This document shows positions 27,357 through 37,548 of a DNA stretch of 64,000 nt, in pieces. The notes beneath the pieces were generated by a model. That model made no database searches and was not told the DNA's origin. It saw nothing but the letters and a program-made list of their open reading frames with translations. Within the stretch, counting starts at the first letter, position 1. The number at the start of each line of letters is the position of its first letter. The stretch is from assembly GCF_900143285.1 (NCBI RefSeq), contig NZ_FRDN01000015.1, forward strand, positions 124,001-188,000, given 5' to 3'. This stretch comes from Desulfitobacterium chlororespirans DSM 11544. Its GTDB lineage: Bacteria; Bacillota; Desulfitobacteriia; Desulfitobacteriales; Desulfitobacteriaceae. A program made the translations under genes and the position numbers.

Positions 27357-28796
27357 ATGGACAACGCTATTGAAAAGTCACTCTTCATCAATGGAGAATG
27401 GCAAGCACCTATCAAGAATGAAAAAAAAGGAGTAGTTAATCCAGCAACAGGTGAGACCATTTGCGAGATCGGTTACGGCAGCGCTGAGGATGCAATTTCA
27501 GCCGTAGATATTGCCAGTCAAGCTTTCTCAGCATGGTCTTTAACTTCCGGACGTGAAAGAGCAGATATCCTGAATCGTGTCGCCGGTCTTTTGCGTGAAA
27601 GAGCGGATTATATTGGTAAGCTATTGGCTGCCGAATCAGGAAAACCTGTTCCCCAAGCAGTGGGTGAAGTTAAGTTTTCTGCTGAGTATTTTCAATGGTT
27701 CGCTGAAGAAATCAGGAGACCTTATGGAGAGCTCATTCCAGCTGATGTCGCCAACAAACGTCATCTTGTTTTTACCCAACCAGCCGGAGTAGCCCTCTGT
27801 CTTTCTCCATGGAATTTTCCAGTCTCTATTCAAGCACGGAAATTAGCCCCGGCACTGGCTGCAGGCTGTACCGTCGTTTCCAGGGCTTCTGATGTTGCTC
27901 CCTTAGGCGTAATGGAATTATATAAATGCCTACAGGATGCTGGGATCCCAAAAGGCGTAGCTAATCTCATTCAAGGTCCGGCGTCATCGACAACCGAGGT
28001 TATGATGAAGCATCCTGCCGTACGTGTCATTAGCTTTACTGGCTCTACACCTGTGGGACAGAGCTTGATGCGTCAAGCAGCCGATGGGGTACAACGCTTA
28101 GCCCTTGAACTGGGCGGCAATGCACCTTTCATCGTTTTTGAAGATGCCGATATCGAAAAAGCAGCCGATGCTGCCATGATTACTAAATTCAGAAATAACG
28201 GTCAATCTTGCATCGGCGCCAATCGTTTTTATGTTCATGAAAAGGTCTATGACCAATTCAAGGCAGCCTTTGCGGCGAGAATTGAGAAGATGAAAATCGG
28301 CAATCCTATGGCCGAGCTGGACCTTGACCTCGGCCCCATGGTTAGCCTTAAGGCTAAAACAGCAATTGAGAAGTTAGTTGGTGAAGCAGTAGCTCTTGGC
28401 GCAACCTATCTCACACCTCCAGCGGAAGTGCCGGCTGAAGGCTATTATGTTCCGCCGATTATCTTGGAAAATGTTCCGGAAACAGCTGCCTTCGCAACTG
28501 AAGAATTGTTTGCACCTGCTGCGCCAATCTTCAAGTTTAACGATGAACAAGACGTTGTTATAAAAGCCAATAGTTCAGAAATGGGTCTGGCGGCTTATGT
28601 TTATACTAATGACTTAGCCTGTGCCAGACGTGTAACAGACGCCCTGAAGTTCGGTATTATTGGTCTCAATAATGCGTTGCCTTCAGCGGCATATGCACCA
28701 ATGGGTGGAGTCAAACATAGCGGTTTAGGCCGTGAAGGTGCGCGAGTGGGACTGGAAGAATTTATGGATGTTAAGTATATTGCTGCTGAGTTTTAA
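27357..28796 (+). CDS. NAD(P)-dependent aldehyde dehydrogenase (semialdehyde type)
   Basis: Oxidises an aldehyde to the acid. The 479-aa protein follows the succinate-semialdehyde/alpha-ketoglutarate-semialdehyde branch: SPWNFPVSIQARKLAPALAAG binds cofactor, LELGGNAPFIVFEDAD holds the general-base Glu, and NNGQSCIGANRFYV the catalytic Cys. ATG 27357 follows GGGAGG. As first gene of an operon with a DapA-family lyase and an IlvD-family dehydratase, its substrate is probably the aldehyde left by aldol cleavage of a 2-keto-3-deoxy acid, or alpha-ketoglutarate semialdehyde. This is context inference; sequence alone does not separate the options. Confidence 0.88.
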   Translation: MDNAIEKSLFINGEWQAPIKNEKKGVVNPATGETICEIGYGSAEDAISAVDIASQAFSAWSLTSGRERADILNRVAGLLRERADYIGKLLAAESGKPVPQAVGEVKFSAEYFQWFAEEIRRPYGELIPADVANKRHLVFTQPAGVALCLSPWNFPVSIQARKLAPALAAGCTVVSRASDVAPLGVMELYKCLQDAGIPKGVANLIQGPASSTTEVMMKHPAVRVISFTGSTPVGQSLMRQAADGVQRLALELGGNAPFIVFEDADIEKAADAAMITKFRNNGQSCIGANRFYVHEKVYDQFKAAFAARIEKMKIGNPMAELDLDLGPMVSLKAKTAIEKLVGEAVALGATYLTPPAEVPAEGYYVPPIILENVPETAAFATEELFAPAAPIFKFNDEQDVVIKANSSEMGLAAYVYTNDLACARRVTDALKFGIIGLNNALPSAAYAPMGGVKHSGLGREGARVGLEEFMDVKYIAAEF

Positions 28797-28916
28797 ATAA
28801 ATGGCAAGAAAATAGCAAACAAAATATTTTGTTATATGTTACACTTATTATTGTATGTGGTAATACCACATACAACATACCACTAAATGGGTGTAAGGAG
28901 TAAAAGGAGGAACGTG

Positions 28917-29031
28917 ATGAGCAGCCATAAATTCTTAGTGCATGAAGCTCAAGATGACGTTGGCTGTTAAGGGCCTGCAAGAAGCCATGGGTGAAGTGAA
29001 CCCTGACTATTCAGAAAATCTCAACAAATGA
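28917..29031 (+). pseudogene. Broken UxaA-like (SAF domain) dehydratase remnant
   Basis: AAAGGAGG and a good ATG at 28917 start HKFLVHEAQDDVG, closely resembling the start of UxaA/altronate-dehydratase small SAF-domain proteins, but the frame stops after 17 codons. In the shifted frame (28954-29031) AVKGLQ continues the expected GVAVxxL pattern, then unrelated codons. A small deletion has probably removed the connecting bases and most of the domain is gone. It may mark a former sugar-acid dehydratase subunit in this operon. Nothing else is seen in 28797-29095. Confidence 0.45.
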
Positions 29032-29095
29032 CATAAGAACGAGTAATTGTTCTTCGTAGTTTTCTTAGTATAGGAAAGAAAGAGAGGGTTGTGCC

Positions 29096-30178
29096 ATGAC
29101 GGATTTAATAGTTCCTGGATTTTATAAGCGGAGAAAAGGTGCGTTGAATGATCTGGGAGCCTTTTGTCAGGATAGAGGCCGTAGGGCTCTTATTATTGGT
29201 GGCAAAATGGCCTTAGAAGCCACTGAGGAACCCATGGTGTCAAATCTGAAAATGGCAAAAGTGGAAGCATTTGTTGAATGGTATGGCGGAGAGTGTACAT
29301 GGGGGAACATCAACCGGCTGGCTGACATGGCAAGTGATAAAGAGGTAGATCTAATTATAGGAGTAGGTGGTGGAAAGGTACTTGATACAGCAAAGGCCGT
29401 TGCCTATCTGGCTGAGGTTTCCTGCATTACAGTGCCGACAATTGCTGCGACTTGTGCTGCGTATACGCCGCTTTCCATTATCTATGATGACCAGGGCGTG
29501 TATCTTGAGAATAGCGGAAAGGCGGCTTGCCCTGAAGGGATATTTATTGATCCGGACATCATTGTGAGGGCGCCTGAGAAATGGCTTTATTCAGGTATAG
29601 GGGATACTTTGGCAAAATGGTATGAATTGAGGGCTACAACCTCAGGTGTAGCTCAGTCCAGTTGGACGATAGGCGGGAGCAGTAATGGCCGTGTTTGTTA
29701 TGACATTATTAAAAAATTTGGGCCGCAAGCCCAAAAAACTATAGCTGGCCAAGGCAGCAGTGAAGCATTGGATTATGTTATTGATGCCATTATTTATTAT
29801 GCGGGCATTTGCTCAATTTTGGGAGGTGAAAAATTCAGGGGTGCTGCGGCTCACTCAATTTATATGGGATTTACGCAAATTCCGGGCATGCATAATTTCG
29901 GCCATGGGTTATTGGTTGGTTTCGGAAATTTATGTTTGCTGGCTTTGGAGGGACGTAACGAAAGAGAAATCCTGGAGGAGATTGAGCTTGCTCGGGAATG
30001 TGGAATCCCGATTAAATTGAAAGACATAGGTGTATTCTTAGAAAGCGAACTCAAAATGATAGCCGATTTTGCCATTAAAACAAATGGTATCCATAATATG
30101 CCGATAAAAATAACCTCCGATATGATTGTTGAGGCAATTAAGTATATTGATAATTTAAGCACAAAGTATTTTTCTTAA
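29096..30178 (+). CDS. Iron/zinc-type alcohol dehydrogenase, glycerol dehydrogenase family
   Basis: A 360-aa GldA-like oxidoreductase. VDLIIGVGGGKVLDTAKAVA binds NAD; metal ligands are expected at the Asp of GIGDTLAKWYE, the His of AAHSIYMGF and the His of HNFGHGLLVGFG. GldA relatives oxidise glycerol or reduce dihydroxyacetone, glycolaldehyde and similar small carbonyls. In this operon it may reduce the aldehyde released by aldol cleavage, or oxidise a polyol substrate. A GAGAGGG site precedes the ATG. The precise substrate is unknown. Confidence 0.85.
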   Translation: MTDLIVPGFYKRRKGALNDLGAFCQDRGRRALIIGGKMALEATEEPMVSNLKMAKVEAFVEWYGGECTWGNINRLADMASDKEVDLIIGVGGGKVLDTAKAVAYLAEVSCITVPTIAATCAAYTPLSIIYDDQGVYLENSGKAACPEGIFIDPDIIVRAPEKWLYSGIGDTLAKWYELRATTSGVAQSSWTIGGSSNGRVCYDIIKKFGPQAQKTIAGQGSSEALDYVIDAIIYYAGICSILGGEKFRGAAAHSIYMGFTQIPGMHNFGHGLLVGFGNLCLLALEGRNEREILEEIELARECGIPIKLKDIGVFLESELKMIADFAIKTNGIHNMPIKITSDMIVEAIKYIDNLSTKYFS

Positions 30179-30256
30179 CCTGCTATATCAAGGCTTTATT
30201 AGCATAGCCAAGGTGCGAAAGTTGAGATTATGATGAAAAAGTTTGGAGGCAGAAAA

Positions 30257-31279
30257 ATGAAAAAAAGTAAGAAATTAATGGCTTTATTAGCTGGTGTTTT
30301 GACGGCAAGTATCCTCTTCACCGGTTGTGGTGGAACTCAACAGGAAGCAATGAAAAATACCGAAGAACAGCCAAAGACTGAACAAAAGTCCGCTTATCCG
30401 GAAAAAGAAGTTATTTTTGTCTGCCCTTGGCCTGCTGGAGGTTCCAGCGATTTAATAGTACGGACATTGAGTAAAGGGCTTGATGGTATTTTTACGAAAC
30501 CTGTTGTCGTAGTTAACAGAGAAGGGGCCAATGGCATTATTGCAACCTCGGGATTAACAAGTACTCCAGCCGATGGGTATACAATTTCCTCGGGTACTAA
30601 CGGGCTTTTTACAACATCACCGCTTACTCAGGAAGGTGTCAATTACAGCATAGAGAACTTTGATTTCCTGGTCGGTGTAACCAATGAGCCTATAGTCATT
30701 TCAGTACCCGCCGGTTCACCCTATCAGACTTTTGAGGACTTAGTCAAAGCTTCTCAAGAACAAAATGTTACTATCCGCTATGGAAACTCCGGAATCGGCG
30801 GCATTCCTCAATTAACCTTAGCTTATTTGTTCCAATTAGCTGATATTAACGCTCAACCTATACCATTCAAAGGGACAGCACCTGCGATCACTGCGGCTAT
30901 CGGCGGTCATGTTGATGCTGTTGCGTCTCACCCTGGTGAAGTAATCGAACATGCCAAAGCCGGTACATTACGTCCTTTGGCGATTTCTTCTCCCGAAAGA
31001 GCTGCTGTATTCCCCGATATGCCAACCATGAAAGAACTTGGTTACGACATTGATATGGGTGTCAGAAAGTTCGTCTTTGCACCGAAAGGAATGCCCGAGG
31101 ATGTGAGAGTCACCTTGGTTGAAGCTCTAACGGAAGTTGCCAACAGTGCAGAATTTAAAAAGACCATGGAAGATGCCGGTTTAATTCATGATGTGATGAC
31201 CGGTGAGGAAGTTAAAAAGTATCTCGAAGAGCAACTGCCCATTATGAAAGACTTAATTGAAAAAATGCCCAAACAATAA
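30257..31279 (+). CDS. TctC-family solute-binding lipoprotein
   Basis: The extracytoplasmic receptor of a tripartite tricarboxylate-type transporter. The signal ends in a lipobox, LFTGC; the mature protein starts with a Lys/Glu/Gln linker, then YPEKEVIFVCPWPAGGSSDLIVRT, the Bug/TctC carboxylate-binding start. 340 aa is typical. ATG 30257 follows GGAGGC; an in-frame ATG at 30230 has no ribosome site. TctB and TctA genes follow in the standard order. TctC proteins bind carboxylates such as citrate, sugar acids or aromatic acids; the other operon genes favour a hydroxy- or sugar acid. Confidence 0.9.
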   Translation: MKKSKKLMALLAGVLTASILFTGCGGTQQEAMKNTEEQPKTEQKSAYPEKEVIFVCPWPAGGSSDLIVRTLSKGLDGIFTKPVVVVNREGANGIIATSGLTSTPADGYTISSGTNGLFTTSPLTQEGVNYSIENFDFLVGVTNEPIVISVPAGSPYQTFEDLVKASQEQNVTIRYGNSGIGGIPQLTLAYLFQLADINAQPIPFKGTAPAITAAIGGHVDAVASHPGEVIEHAKAGTLRPLAISSPERAAVFPDMPTMKELGYDIDMGVRKFVFAPKGMPEDVRVTLVEALTEVANSAEFKKTMEDAGLIHDVMTGEEVKKYLEEQLPIMKDLIEKMPKQ

Positions 31280-31372
31280 GAGCTGTTAGAGTCGGAAGGC
31301 AGTTGACTGCCTTCCCGCTCCTTTGGCATAAGGAAGTCATGGCATGAATTACCGATAGGAGTGGGGATTGGG

Positions 31373-31876
31373 ATGGACAAACCTTCACGTGGCACATTAG
31401 GTTCATTGGGTTCATTGGGTATAGGAATGATAGGGATTATAGGCATCATTTACTTGATTGAAGCCTTCAAACTTCCCTTAGGGAGACTTAGTTATCCTGA
31501 TCGGGGATTTATACCTGTCATCATCGGCTTTGCTTTGATAGCTTTCAGCGCTATTCAAATTATTTTGGAAGTGTTCTTTCCCCAGTTGGCCAACGAAAAG
31601 AGCATTGATATTGGCGAAGAAGACAATGGGAAAGAGGCGGCTGCCTATCCTAAGAAGCCTGTGATCATTACTGTAGCTTTGTTAATGTATTGTGCACTTT
31701 TTAATACTCTGGGATTTGTTGTGGCCACGATACCCTTAACTTTTGTTTGTTTGCGGGTAATGGAGTATAAATCCTGGTGGGTATCTCTGATCGTAGCAGT
31801 AGTTATAACACTAGTGACCTATTTTCTCTTTGTTGAATGGCTTGGCGTCTATTTCCCGTCAGGCATCTTGGGTTAG
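31373..31876 (+). CDS. TctB-family small membrane subunit
   Basis: A 167-aa protein with four hydrophobic segments (about residues 10-33, 40-65, 95-122 and 127-155) in the usual TctB layout. It sits between the binding protein and the large permease, 13 bases before TctA. ATG 31373 is used, with AGGAG about eleven bases upstream; an in-frame GTG at 31361 directly abuts that site. TctB sequences vary widely, so the call rests on topology and position. Confidence 0.85.
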   Translation: MDKPSRGTLGSLGSLGIGMIGIIGIIYLIEAFKLPLGRLSYPDRGFIPVIIGFALIAFSAIQIILEVFFPQLANEKSIDIGEEDNGKEAAAYPKKPVIITVALLMYCALFNTLGFVVATIPLTFVCLRVMEYKSWWVSLIVAVVITLVTYFLFVEWLGVYFPSGILG

Positions 31877-31889
31877 GGGGAGAAAGTAA

Positions 31890-33380
31890 ATGGAAGGATT
31901 ATTGCATGGTTTCGTGGTAGCCTTTACTCCCACAAATCTCTTGTTTGCTTTAATTGGCTGTTTCCTTGGAACTTTGGTTGGTGTACTTCCGGGTATAGGC
32001 CCAATCGGTTCCATGGCGTTGCTCTTGGGGGCTACTTATGGTTTACCTCCTGTCACCGCGATTATTATGTTTGCCGGTATCTATTATGGTTCTATGTATG
32101 GCGGGTCTACAACCTCAATTTTAGTGAACATCCCCGGCGAGTCCAGTTCTGTGGTTACAGCCATTGACGGAAATCAGATGGCCCGTAAGGGGCGGGGAGG
32201 TGCTGCTCTTTCACTGGCGGCTATCGGCTCCTTTGTGGCAGGTACCATCGGGTTAATTATTTTGACGATGCTGGCTCCAGCCTTGGCCACCCTGGCGGTG
32301 AAATTTGGCCCTCCGGAGTACTTTGCCATCGCTTTATTTGGGTTGATGATGTTATCCCAACTAAGTGGTGAAGGATTTATCAAATCCTTACTGATGGTCA
32401 CCATGGGCCTGGCCATTGGTACGGTAGGGCTGGATATGATTACCGGTCTGCCCCGATTTACTTTCGGCAACTTGGATTTGCAGACCGGCATAGACTTTGT
32501 GCCCATGGCCATGGGGTTGTTTGGTATTGCCGAAGTGCTTTTGATAGCTGAACAGAAGGTTCAGGAAAACAAGGAAGTGATCAAGGTAAAGCTGAGGGAT
32601 CTGCTGCCCAACCGTGATGAGGCCAAGCGTTCCGTAGGCCCCACCCTGAGGGGTTCGATCCTGGGATTCTTTATCGGATTGATACCCGGTCCTTCAGCCG
32701 TTATCGGAACTTTTACCTCTTATATTCTGGAGAAAAAAATCAGCAGACATCCTGAGGAGTTCGGCAAAGGGGCGCCTGAAGGGGTGGCAGGACCGGAATC
32801 AGCCAATAATTCCGCGGCTACAGGAGCCTTTGTTCCTTTATTATCTCTGGGGATACCCTTTGCACCACCTACGGCTTTACTGCTGTCGGCGATGCTCATT
32901 CATGGTATTACTCCAGGTCCTCTCTTAATGACAGACCATCCCGATATATTCTGGGGAGTCATTGCCAGCATGTATATCGGCAACGTGATGCTCTTAGCTT
33001 TAAATTTACCCTTGGTCGGCTTGTTCGTCCGTTTGCTGAGAACTCCGTCCAATCTGCTTATGCCCATTATCGTTGTCTTGTGTATTATCGGCGCTTTTGC
33101 GGTGAACAGCACAGTAACCGATATCATGATCATGGTGATATCGGGTGTGGCCGGCTATCTTTTCCGAAAGATTGGTCTCCCCGTCGCTCCATTATTGTTG
33201 GCCCTGGTCATCGGACCGATGATGGAAGAATCCTTGCGCCAGTCGCTTTTGCTTTCTCAAGGCAGCTTTAGTATCTTTGTAACTCAGCCTTTAGCGAGGA
33301 CGTTACTGATCATTACGGCTTTAGTCATTATTGTGCCCAGGTTCTTTAAGGTTTTCAAAAAGAAAGCTCAAACCAATTAG
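31890..33380 (+). CDS. TctA-family large permease subunit
   Basis: A 496-aa, roughly 12-segment membrane protein that forms the ion-coupled channel of the tripartite transporter. Family hallmarks: [20 protein letters not shown] near residue 26, [20 protein letters not shown], and a second copy [17 protein letters not shown] near residue 255 from the internal duplication. ATG follows AGGGGGAGAAAG. With TctC and TctB it forms a complete importer. Confidence 0.93.
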   Translation: MEGLLHGFVVAFTPTNLLFALIGCFLGTLVGVLPGIGPIGSMALLLGATYGLPPVTAIIMFAGIYYGSMYGGSTTSILVNIPGESSSVVTAIDGNQMARKGRGGAALSLAAIGSFVAGTIGLIILTMLAPALATLAVKFGPPEYFAIALFGLMMLSQLSGEGFIKSLLMVTMGLAIGTVGLDMITGLPRFTFGNLDLQTGIDFVPMAMGLFGIAEVLLIAEQKVQENKEVIKVKLRDLLPNRDEAKRSVGPTLRGSILGFFIGLIPGPSAVIGTFTSYILEKKISRHPEEFGKGAPEGVAGPESANNSAATGAFVPLLSLGIPFAPPTALLLSAMLIHGITPGPLLMTDHPDIFWGVIASMYIGNVMLLALNLPLVGLFVRLLRTPSNLLMPIIVVLCIIGAFAVNSTVTDIMIMVISGVAGYLFRKIGLPVAPLLLALVIGPMMEESLRQSLLLSQGSFSIFVTQPLARTLLIITALVIIVPRFFKVFKKKAQTN

Positions 33381-33440
33381 TCGGATACCGATAGTTTATT
33401 TTGTAACAAAAAACATGGATTATTTTAGGAGGTTCACAGA

Positions 33441-34364
33441 ATGAAAGGACGCTTATTAGAAGGAATAGTTACAGCTGCAATTACACCATTTGCTCAAAAA
33501 GGGACTATTGATCGGGAAGCTGTTAAGACTTTTTGTGATTTTCAGATTGCCAAAGGTTGTCACGGTTTGTTTGCTGTCGGCTCGACAGGGGAATTCCCTT
33601 TAATGACCATAGAAGAAAGAAAACAAACTGCGGAAGTCTATGTCGAAGCAGTCGATCATAGGGTTCCCTTTGCCGTGCATGTAGGGTCAACCAGGATTGA
33701 AGAGGCTGTTGAATTAACCAGGCATGCCAGTGAACTTGGTGTAGATGGTGTGATGGCAGTACCTCCGTATTATTATCCCTTTGATGATGACTGTCTGTTC
33801 GAATACTTTACAACCATAGCTCATGTCGATCCCGAACTGCCGTTTTATGTTTATAATTTTCCGGCATCAGCCAAAAATGATGTGACACCTAAATTGATTA
33901 AAAGACTGCATGAAGCTTGCCCTAATATTGTGGGCGTTAAGGACACCAGTCAAAATTATTTAAGATTTGTCGATTATATCGATATCTTGGGTAAAGACTT
34001 CTATAACCTGATGGGCAGTGATGCTATGGTTCTGGCGGCCCTGGTCATGGGGGGGAAGGGCGCAGTTTCTGCTACTGCGACATCTTTCCCTGAATTGATG
34101 GTTAAGATTTATGATAATTATCAAGCGGGGGACCTTGTCCAGGCCCAAAAACTGCAATTATTGGCCTCCAGGCTGCGGATCGTCTTCAATAAACCGCCTT
34201 TCTTAGCACCGCGCAAATTGGCCTTGCAAATGAGGGGGTTCGACTTTCCCTTTGTCAGACAATCTTTGCGAGCTATGACAAAACAGGAAATAGATACCTT
34301 TAAAAGTGAAATAGCCAAATTAGAGGAGGAGTTTGCATTCGAATTAACCTCCGGCATCCTGTGA
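33441..34364 (+). CDS. DapA-family lyase (probable 2-keto-3-deoxy-acid aldolase or dehydratase)
   Basis: A 307-aa class I Schiff-base lyase. Visible: AVGSTGEFPLMTIEER (pyruvate-carboxylate-binding region), VPPYYYPF, FYVYNFPA with the catalytic Tyr, and IVGVKDTSQN with the Schiff-base Lys near residue 164. True dihydrodipicolinate synthase is unlikely here because no lysine genes are near and the partner genes are catabolic. With the IlvD/Edd dehydratase it fits cleavage of a 2-keto-3-deoxy sugar acid to pyruvate plus an aldehyde. Related keto-deoxyglucarate dehydratases share the fold. A TTAGGAGG site precedes the ATG. Confidence 0.85.
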   Translation: MKGRLLEGIVTAAITPFAQKGTIDREAVKTFCDFQIAKGCHGLFAVGSTGEFPLMTIEERKQTAEVYVEAVDHRVPFAVHVGSTRIEEAVELTRHASELGVDGVMAVPPYYYPFDDDCLFEYFTTIAHVDPELPFYVYNFPASAKNDVTPKLIKRLHEACPNIVGVKDTSQNYLRFVDYIDILGKDFYNLMGSDAMVLAALVMGGKGAVSATATSFPELMVKIYDNYQAGDLVQAQKLQLLASRLRIVFNKPPFLAPRKLALQMRGFDFPFVRQSLRAMTKQEIDTFKSEIAKLEEEFAFELTSGIL

Positions 34365-34395
34365 ACTGATCATGAGCGATTAAGAAGGTGAGAGA

Positions 34396-35688
34396 ATGGC
34401 CTTGGTAATAGAAGGTGGTTTAAATCTCCCTATGCCTCACATGGTGCCGATCCGGCAAAAGTTTTCCATGGTAGAGATAGCTGATATCGAAGGTGAAGTC
34501 AGTAAGCGTTATCAAGAATTTTCAGCTCGGGGCAGTGTCCGGCCGGGTGCTAAAATTGCCATTGCTGTGGGCAGCAGAGGAATCTGCGCTATCGATGTGA
34601 TCCTCAGGACAGTGATTAAAGAACTAAAAAAACAAGGTGCCCGGCCGTTTATTATTCCGGCCATGGGCAGTCATGGCGGAGCCACCGCTGAGGGACAGAT
34701 TCAAGTCCTTAAGGAGTTGGGGATAACAGAAGAAGTGATGGAGGTCCCCATTGTTTCATCCATGGAAGTCAGCCCAATCGGCCAATTGCCCAATGGCATG
34801 CCGGTGCTAGTGGATAAGAATGCCCTTGATAGCGATGGGATTGTCATCGTCAACCGGATTAAGCCCCATACAGGGTTTAAAGGAGAATTTGAAAGCGGGC
34901 TCTTGAAAATGATGACCATCGGTCTGGGAAAACATAAGGGAGCCAGCTTGGTTCACCAGTTTGGCTTGGGCATGTTTCCGGAGTTACTGCCTCAGATAGG
35001 AAGTTTAGTCATGGCAAAAGCCCCCATCTTGTTTGGCTTAGCTGTTATTGAAAATGCTTGCGATAAAATTGCTTTTTTAGAGTTTATTGACAAAGGGAAT
35101 TTAATTCATCGAGAAAAAGAACTGCTTCTAAAAGCTAAAGAGCTTCTGCCCAGATTATATTTAAATGAGATAGACGTGTTAATTGTCCAGGAGATGGGTA
35201 AAGAGATCAGCGGCCCGGGAATAGATCCCAATATCACAGGAAGATCCCCTTCCAAGGCTTTTAAGGAGGAATATGTCAGCGCTCCCAGTATTAATAGGAT
35301 CGTTGTCCTGGACCTTACCGCCAAAACCAGGGGCAACGCCAATGGCATGGGAATTAGCGATGTGATTACGAAGCGCTTTTTTGACAAGATAAACTTTGAT
35401 TATACCTACGCCAATACCATCACAGCGACTGTTCTGGAGGCTGCCAAAATTCCCGTGATTATGCCGACGGATTATGAGGCGATTCAAGTTGCCTTGCGGG
35501 CCTGCAATGGGGTAAAACACCCCGGAAGTAAAATTGTTTGGATCAAAAATACCTTGCAGCTGGAATATATCTTTGTTTCCGACACCTATTTAGAAGACAT
35601 AAAAGAAGATCTCCGGATTGAAGTATTGGGAGCCCCGGTTCCTTGGCCTTTTGCCCAGGACGGTCGCCTGAATGTAGAAGCCGGATAG
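34396..35688 (+). CDS. LarA-family (DUF2088) hydroxyacid racemase/epimerase homologue
   Basis: A 430-aa protein of the lactate-racemase family. The N-terminal domain has AVGSRGI, then PAMGSHGGATAEGQ with a conserved His; RIKPHTGFKGEFESGLLKMMTIGLGKHKGA holds the His and Lys region that in LarA carries and coordinates the nickel-pincer cofactor. It diverges from lactate racemase itself. LarA homologues racemise other hydroxyacids, including malate and gluconate at C2. The pincer-synthesis genes larB, larC and larE are not in the window. In this operon epimerisation of a hydroxy- or sugar-acid substrate is the most economical role. AAGGTGAGAG precedes the ATG. Confidence 0.8.
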   Translation: MALVIEGGLNLPMPHMVPIRQKFSMVEIADIEGEVSKRYQEFSARGSVRPGAKIAIAVGSRGICAIDVILRTVIKELKKQGARPFIIPAMGSHGGATAEGQIQVLKELGITEEVMEVPIVSSMEVSPIGQLPNGMPVLVDKNALDSDGIVIVNRIKPHTGFKGEFESGLLKMMTIGLGKHKGASLVHQFGLGMFPELLPQIGSLVMAKAPILFGLAVIENACDKIAFLEFIDKGNLIHREKELLLKAKELLPRLYLNEIDVLIVQEMGKEISGPGIDPNITGRSPSKAFKEEYVSAPSINRIVVLDLTAKTRGNANGMGISDVITKRFFDKINFDYTYANTITATVLEAAKIPVIMPTDYEAIQVALRACNGVKHPGSKIVWIKNTLQLEYIFVSDTYLEDIKEDLRIEVLGAPVPWPFAQDGRLNVEAG

Positions 35689-35717
35689 TGTAGATTAAAG
35701 AAGAAGAGGTAAAGTTC

Positions 35718-37400
35718 ATGACAGCCTTCAAATTTAAAGAGGAAAAATATAAAAGTTCTAAAGTCGTTAATGGTATCACGATGGGTGGACCCAGGGCTCA
35801 CCTTAAAGGCATGGGTATCGTTAATGAAGAGCTTAAAAAGCCTTTTATCGGTATCGTCAACTCTTATAATGAAATGCACCCCGGTCATATCCATCTGAAC
35901 CGGATCGCAGGTATTGTCCGGGATGGAGTCAGATTTGCCGGAGGAGTGCCCTTTGAATTCAATACCATTGCCATATGCGATGGTTTTGCTCAAGGGCATG
36001 AAGGAATGTGTTATGTTCTGCCCAGCAGAGAAAATATTGTCGATTCTGTTGAGTTGTACGTTAACGCTCATCAATTGGACGGATTAGTGTATATTGCCAG
36101 CTGTGACAAAATTGTTCCTGCCATGTTAATGGCCATGGCCAGAATCAATCTTCCTTCAATTATCGTTACCGGTGGACCCATGATGCCTGGTCGTTATAAA
36201 GGAAGAGAATGTGCAACTTATGAATTAAAAGAAGCGGCAGGACTATTGACCAGAGGAGAAATGACAGAAAAAGAATTCTTCGCTATGGAGGATGTGCTTT
36301 CCCCAGGTCCAGGCTCCTGTGCCATGATGGGTACTGCCAATAGTATGTCTGTCGCCGCCGAAGCTATGGGCTTTTCTCTCCCTGGCTGTGCTACAGCCCT
36401 TGCCGTAGAAGGTAAAAAACTGAGAATAGCCAAAGCCAGTGGGATCAGAATTGTGGAAATGGTTGAAGAAGACTTGAAAACGAGGGATATTCTCACTCAG
36501 GAGATGCTGGAAACCAGTATGCGGGTGTTAATGAGTGTGGGAGGTTCAACCAATGCTTCCTTGCATATGCCGGCGATAGCCGCTGAAGCTAAGCTGAAAT
36601 TCAACCTTGATGATGTGGAGAGGATTAGTGCCACGACTCCTTACTTGGCTAAGATCAAACCCTCAGGAGTACATACTCTGAAGGATCTGGAAGATGCCGG
36701 CGGTATTCCGGTAGTCATGCAGGAATTGTCAAGTCTCATCAACCTGGACCAAATGACGGTTACCGGCCAAACATTCCGGGAAAATATCAAGGATTATGAG
36801 AATTTAAATCCCGATGTGATCAGAAAAGTGGCGAATGCTTATTCTATGCAGAGTAGCTTGGCGGTTCTCAAAGGCAGTTTAGCTCCTAAAGGATGTGTGG
36901 TAAAACAAACTGCAGTTGCCGAAGTCATGAAACGGCATGCCGGCCCGGCCCGCTGCTTCAATACCGAAGAAGCCGCTGCCGAAGCCATATTTAAAGGTGA
37001 AGTTAAACATGGTGATGTCATCATCATTCGCTATGAAGGTCCTAAAGGCGGACCGGGCATGAGGGAAATGCTGACGGCTACCTCCTCTTTAGTAGGGATG
37101 GGACTTGGTGAATCGGTGGCTTTAGTAACGGACGGAAGGTTCTCCGGTGCCACCAGAGGCCCCTGTATCGGCCACGTTTCTCCGGAAGCAGCGGCCGGGG
37201 GACCATTAGCTATTGTCCAGGATGGGGATATCATTGCCATCGATATTCCCAATCGTTCTATCGAACTGAAGGTTTCTGAAGAGGAAAGGAAAAGACGTTT
37301 TGCTGGATTGGAACATCCTCAGCCTAAAATTACTGAAGGATACCTGGTCCGTTACGCCAGGGAAGTCAGTTCAGCTGATGAGGGAGCCATTTTAAAATAG
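35718..37400 (+). CDS. IlvD/Edd-family iron-sulfur dehydratase
   Basis: A 560-aa dehydratase. Family features: [46 protein letters not shown] and [14 protein letters not shown], whose Cys residues serve as cluster ligands, and [22 protein letters not shown] with the catalytic Ser. It could be dihydroxyacid dehydratase of branched-chain amino acid synthesis, but no ilv genes are near and the operon is catabolic, so a sugar-acid dehydratase giving a 2-keto-3-deoxy product is preferred. AGAGGT precedes the ATG. It is the last gene before a strong terminator. Confidence 0.85.
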   Translation: MTAFKFKEEKYKSSKVVNGITMGGPRAHLKGMGIVNEELKKPFIGIVNSYNEMHPGHIHLNRIAGIVRDGVRFAGGVPFEFNTIAICDGFAQGHEGMCYVLPSRENIVDSVELYVNAHQLDGLVYIASCDKIVPAMLMAMARINLPSIIVTGGPMMPGRYKGRECATYELKEAAGLLTRGEMTEKEFFAMEDVLSPGPGSCAMMGTANSMSVAAEAMGFSLPGCATALAVEGKKLRIAKASGIRIVEMVEEDLKTRDILTQEMLETSMRVLMSVGGSTNASLHMPAIAAEAKLKFNLDDVERISATTPYLAKIKPSGVHTLKDLEDAGGIPVVMQELSSLINLDQMTVTGQTFRENIKDYENLNPDVIRKVANAYSMQSSLAVLKGSLAPKGCVVKQTAVAEVMKRHAGPARCFNTEEAAAEAIFKGEVKHGDVIIIRYEGPKGGPGMREMLTATSSLVGMGLGESVALVTDGRFSGATRGPCIGHVSPEAAAGGPLAIVQDGDIIAIDIPNRSIELKVSEEERKRRFAGLEHPQPKITEGYLVRYAREVSSADEGAILK

Positions 37401-37422
37401 CCTTCTCCTTACTTCCTTATCT

Positions 37423-37458
37423 CAGGCAAGCCCGACTAAAGTCAGGCTTGCCTGCTTT
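37423..37458 (+). terminator. Terminator of the catabolic operon
   Basis: CAGGCAAGCCCGACT (37423-37437) pairs with AGTCAGGCTTGCCTG (37440-37454), one mismatch, two-base loop, then CTTT. Confidence 0.8.
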
Positions 37459-37548
37459 AACGATGATTATTGCTGAATGTTCCACGGTAATCGTTTGACG
37501 GCCACTAGCTATGGAAAATTTTAATTAGCGATTTGGGGAGGAAGAAGG

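Noticed and set aside
35718-37400. Biosynthetic ilvD for branched-chain amino acids
   Set aside because: Not ruled out by sequence, but no ilvB, ilvC or leu genes are near and all neighbours are catabolic, so I kept the broader IlvD/Edd family call.
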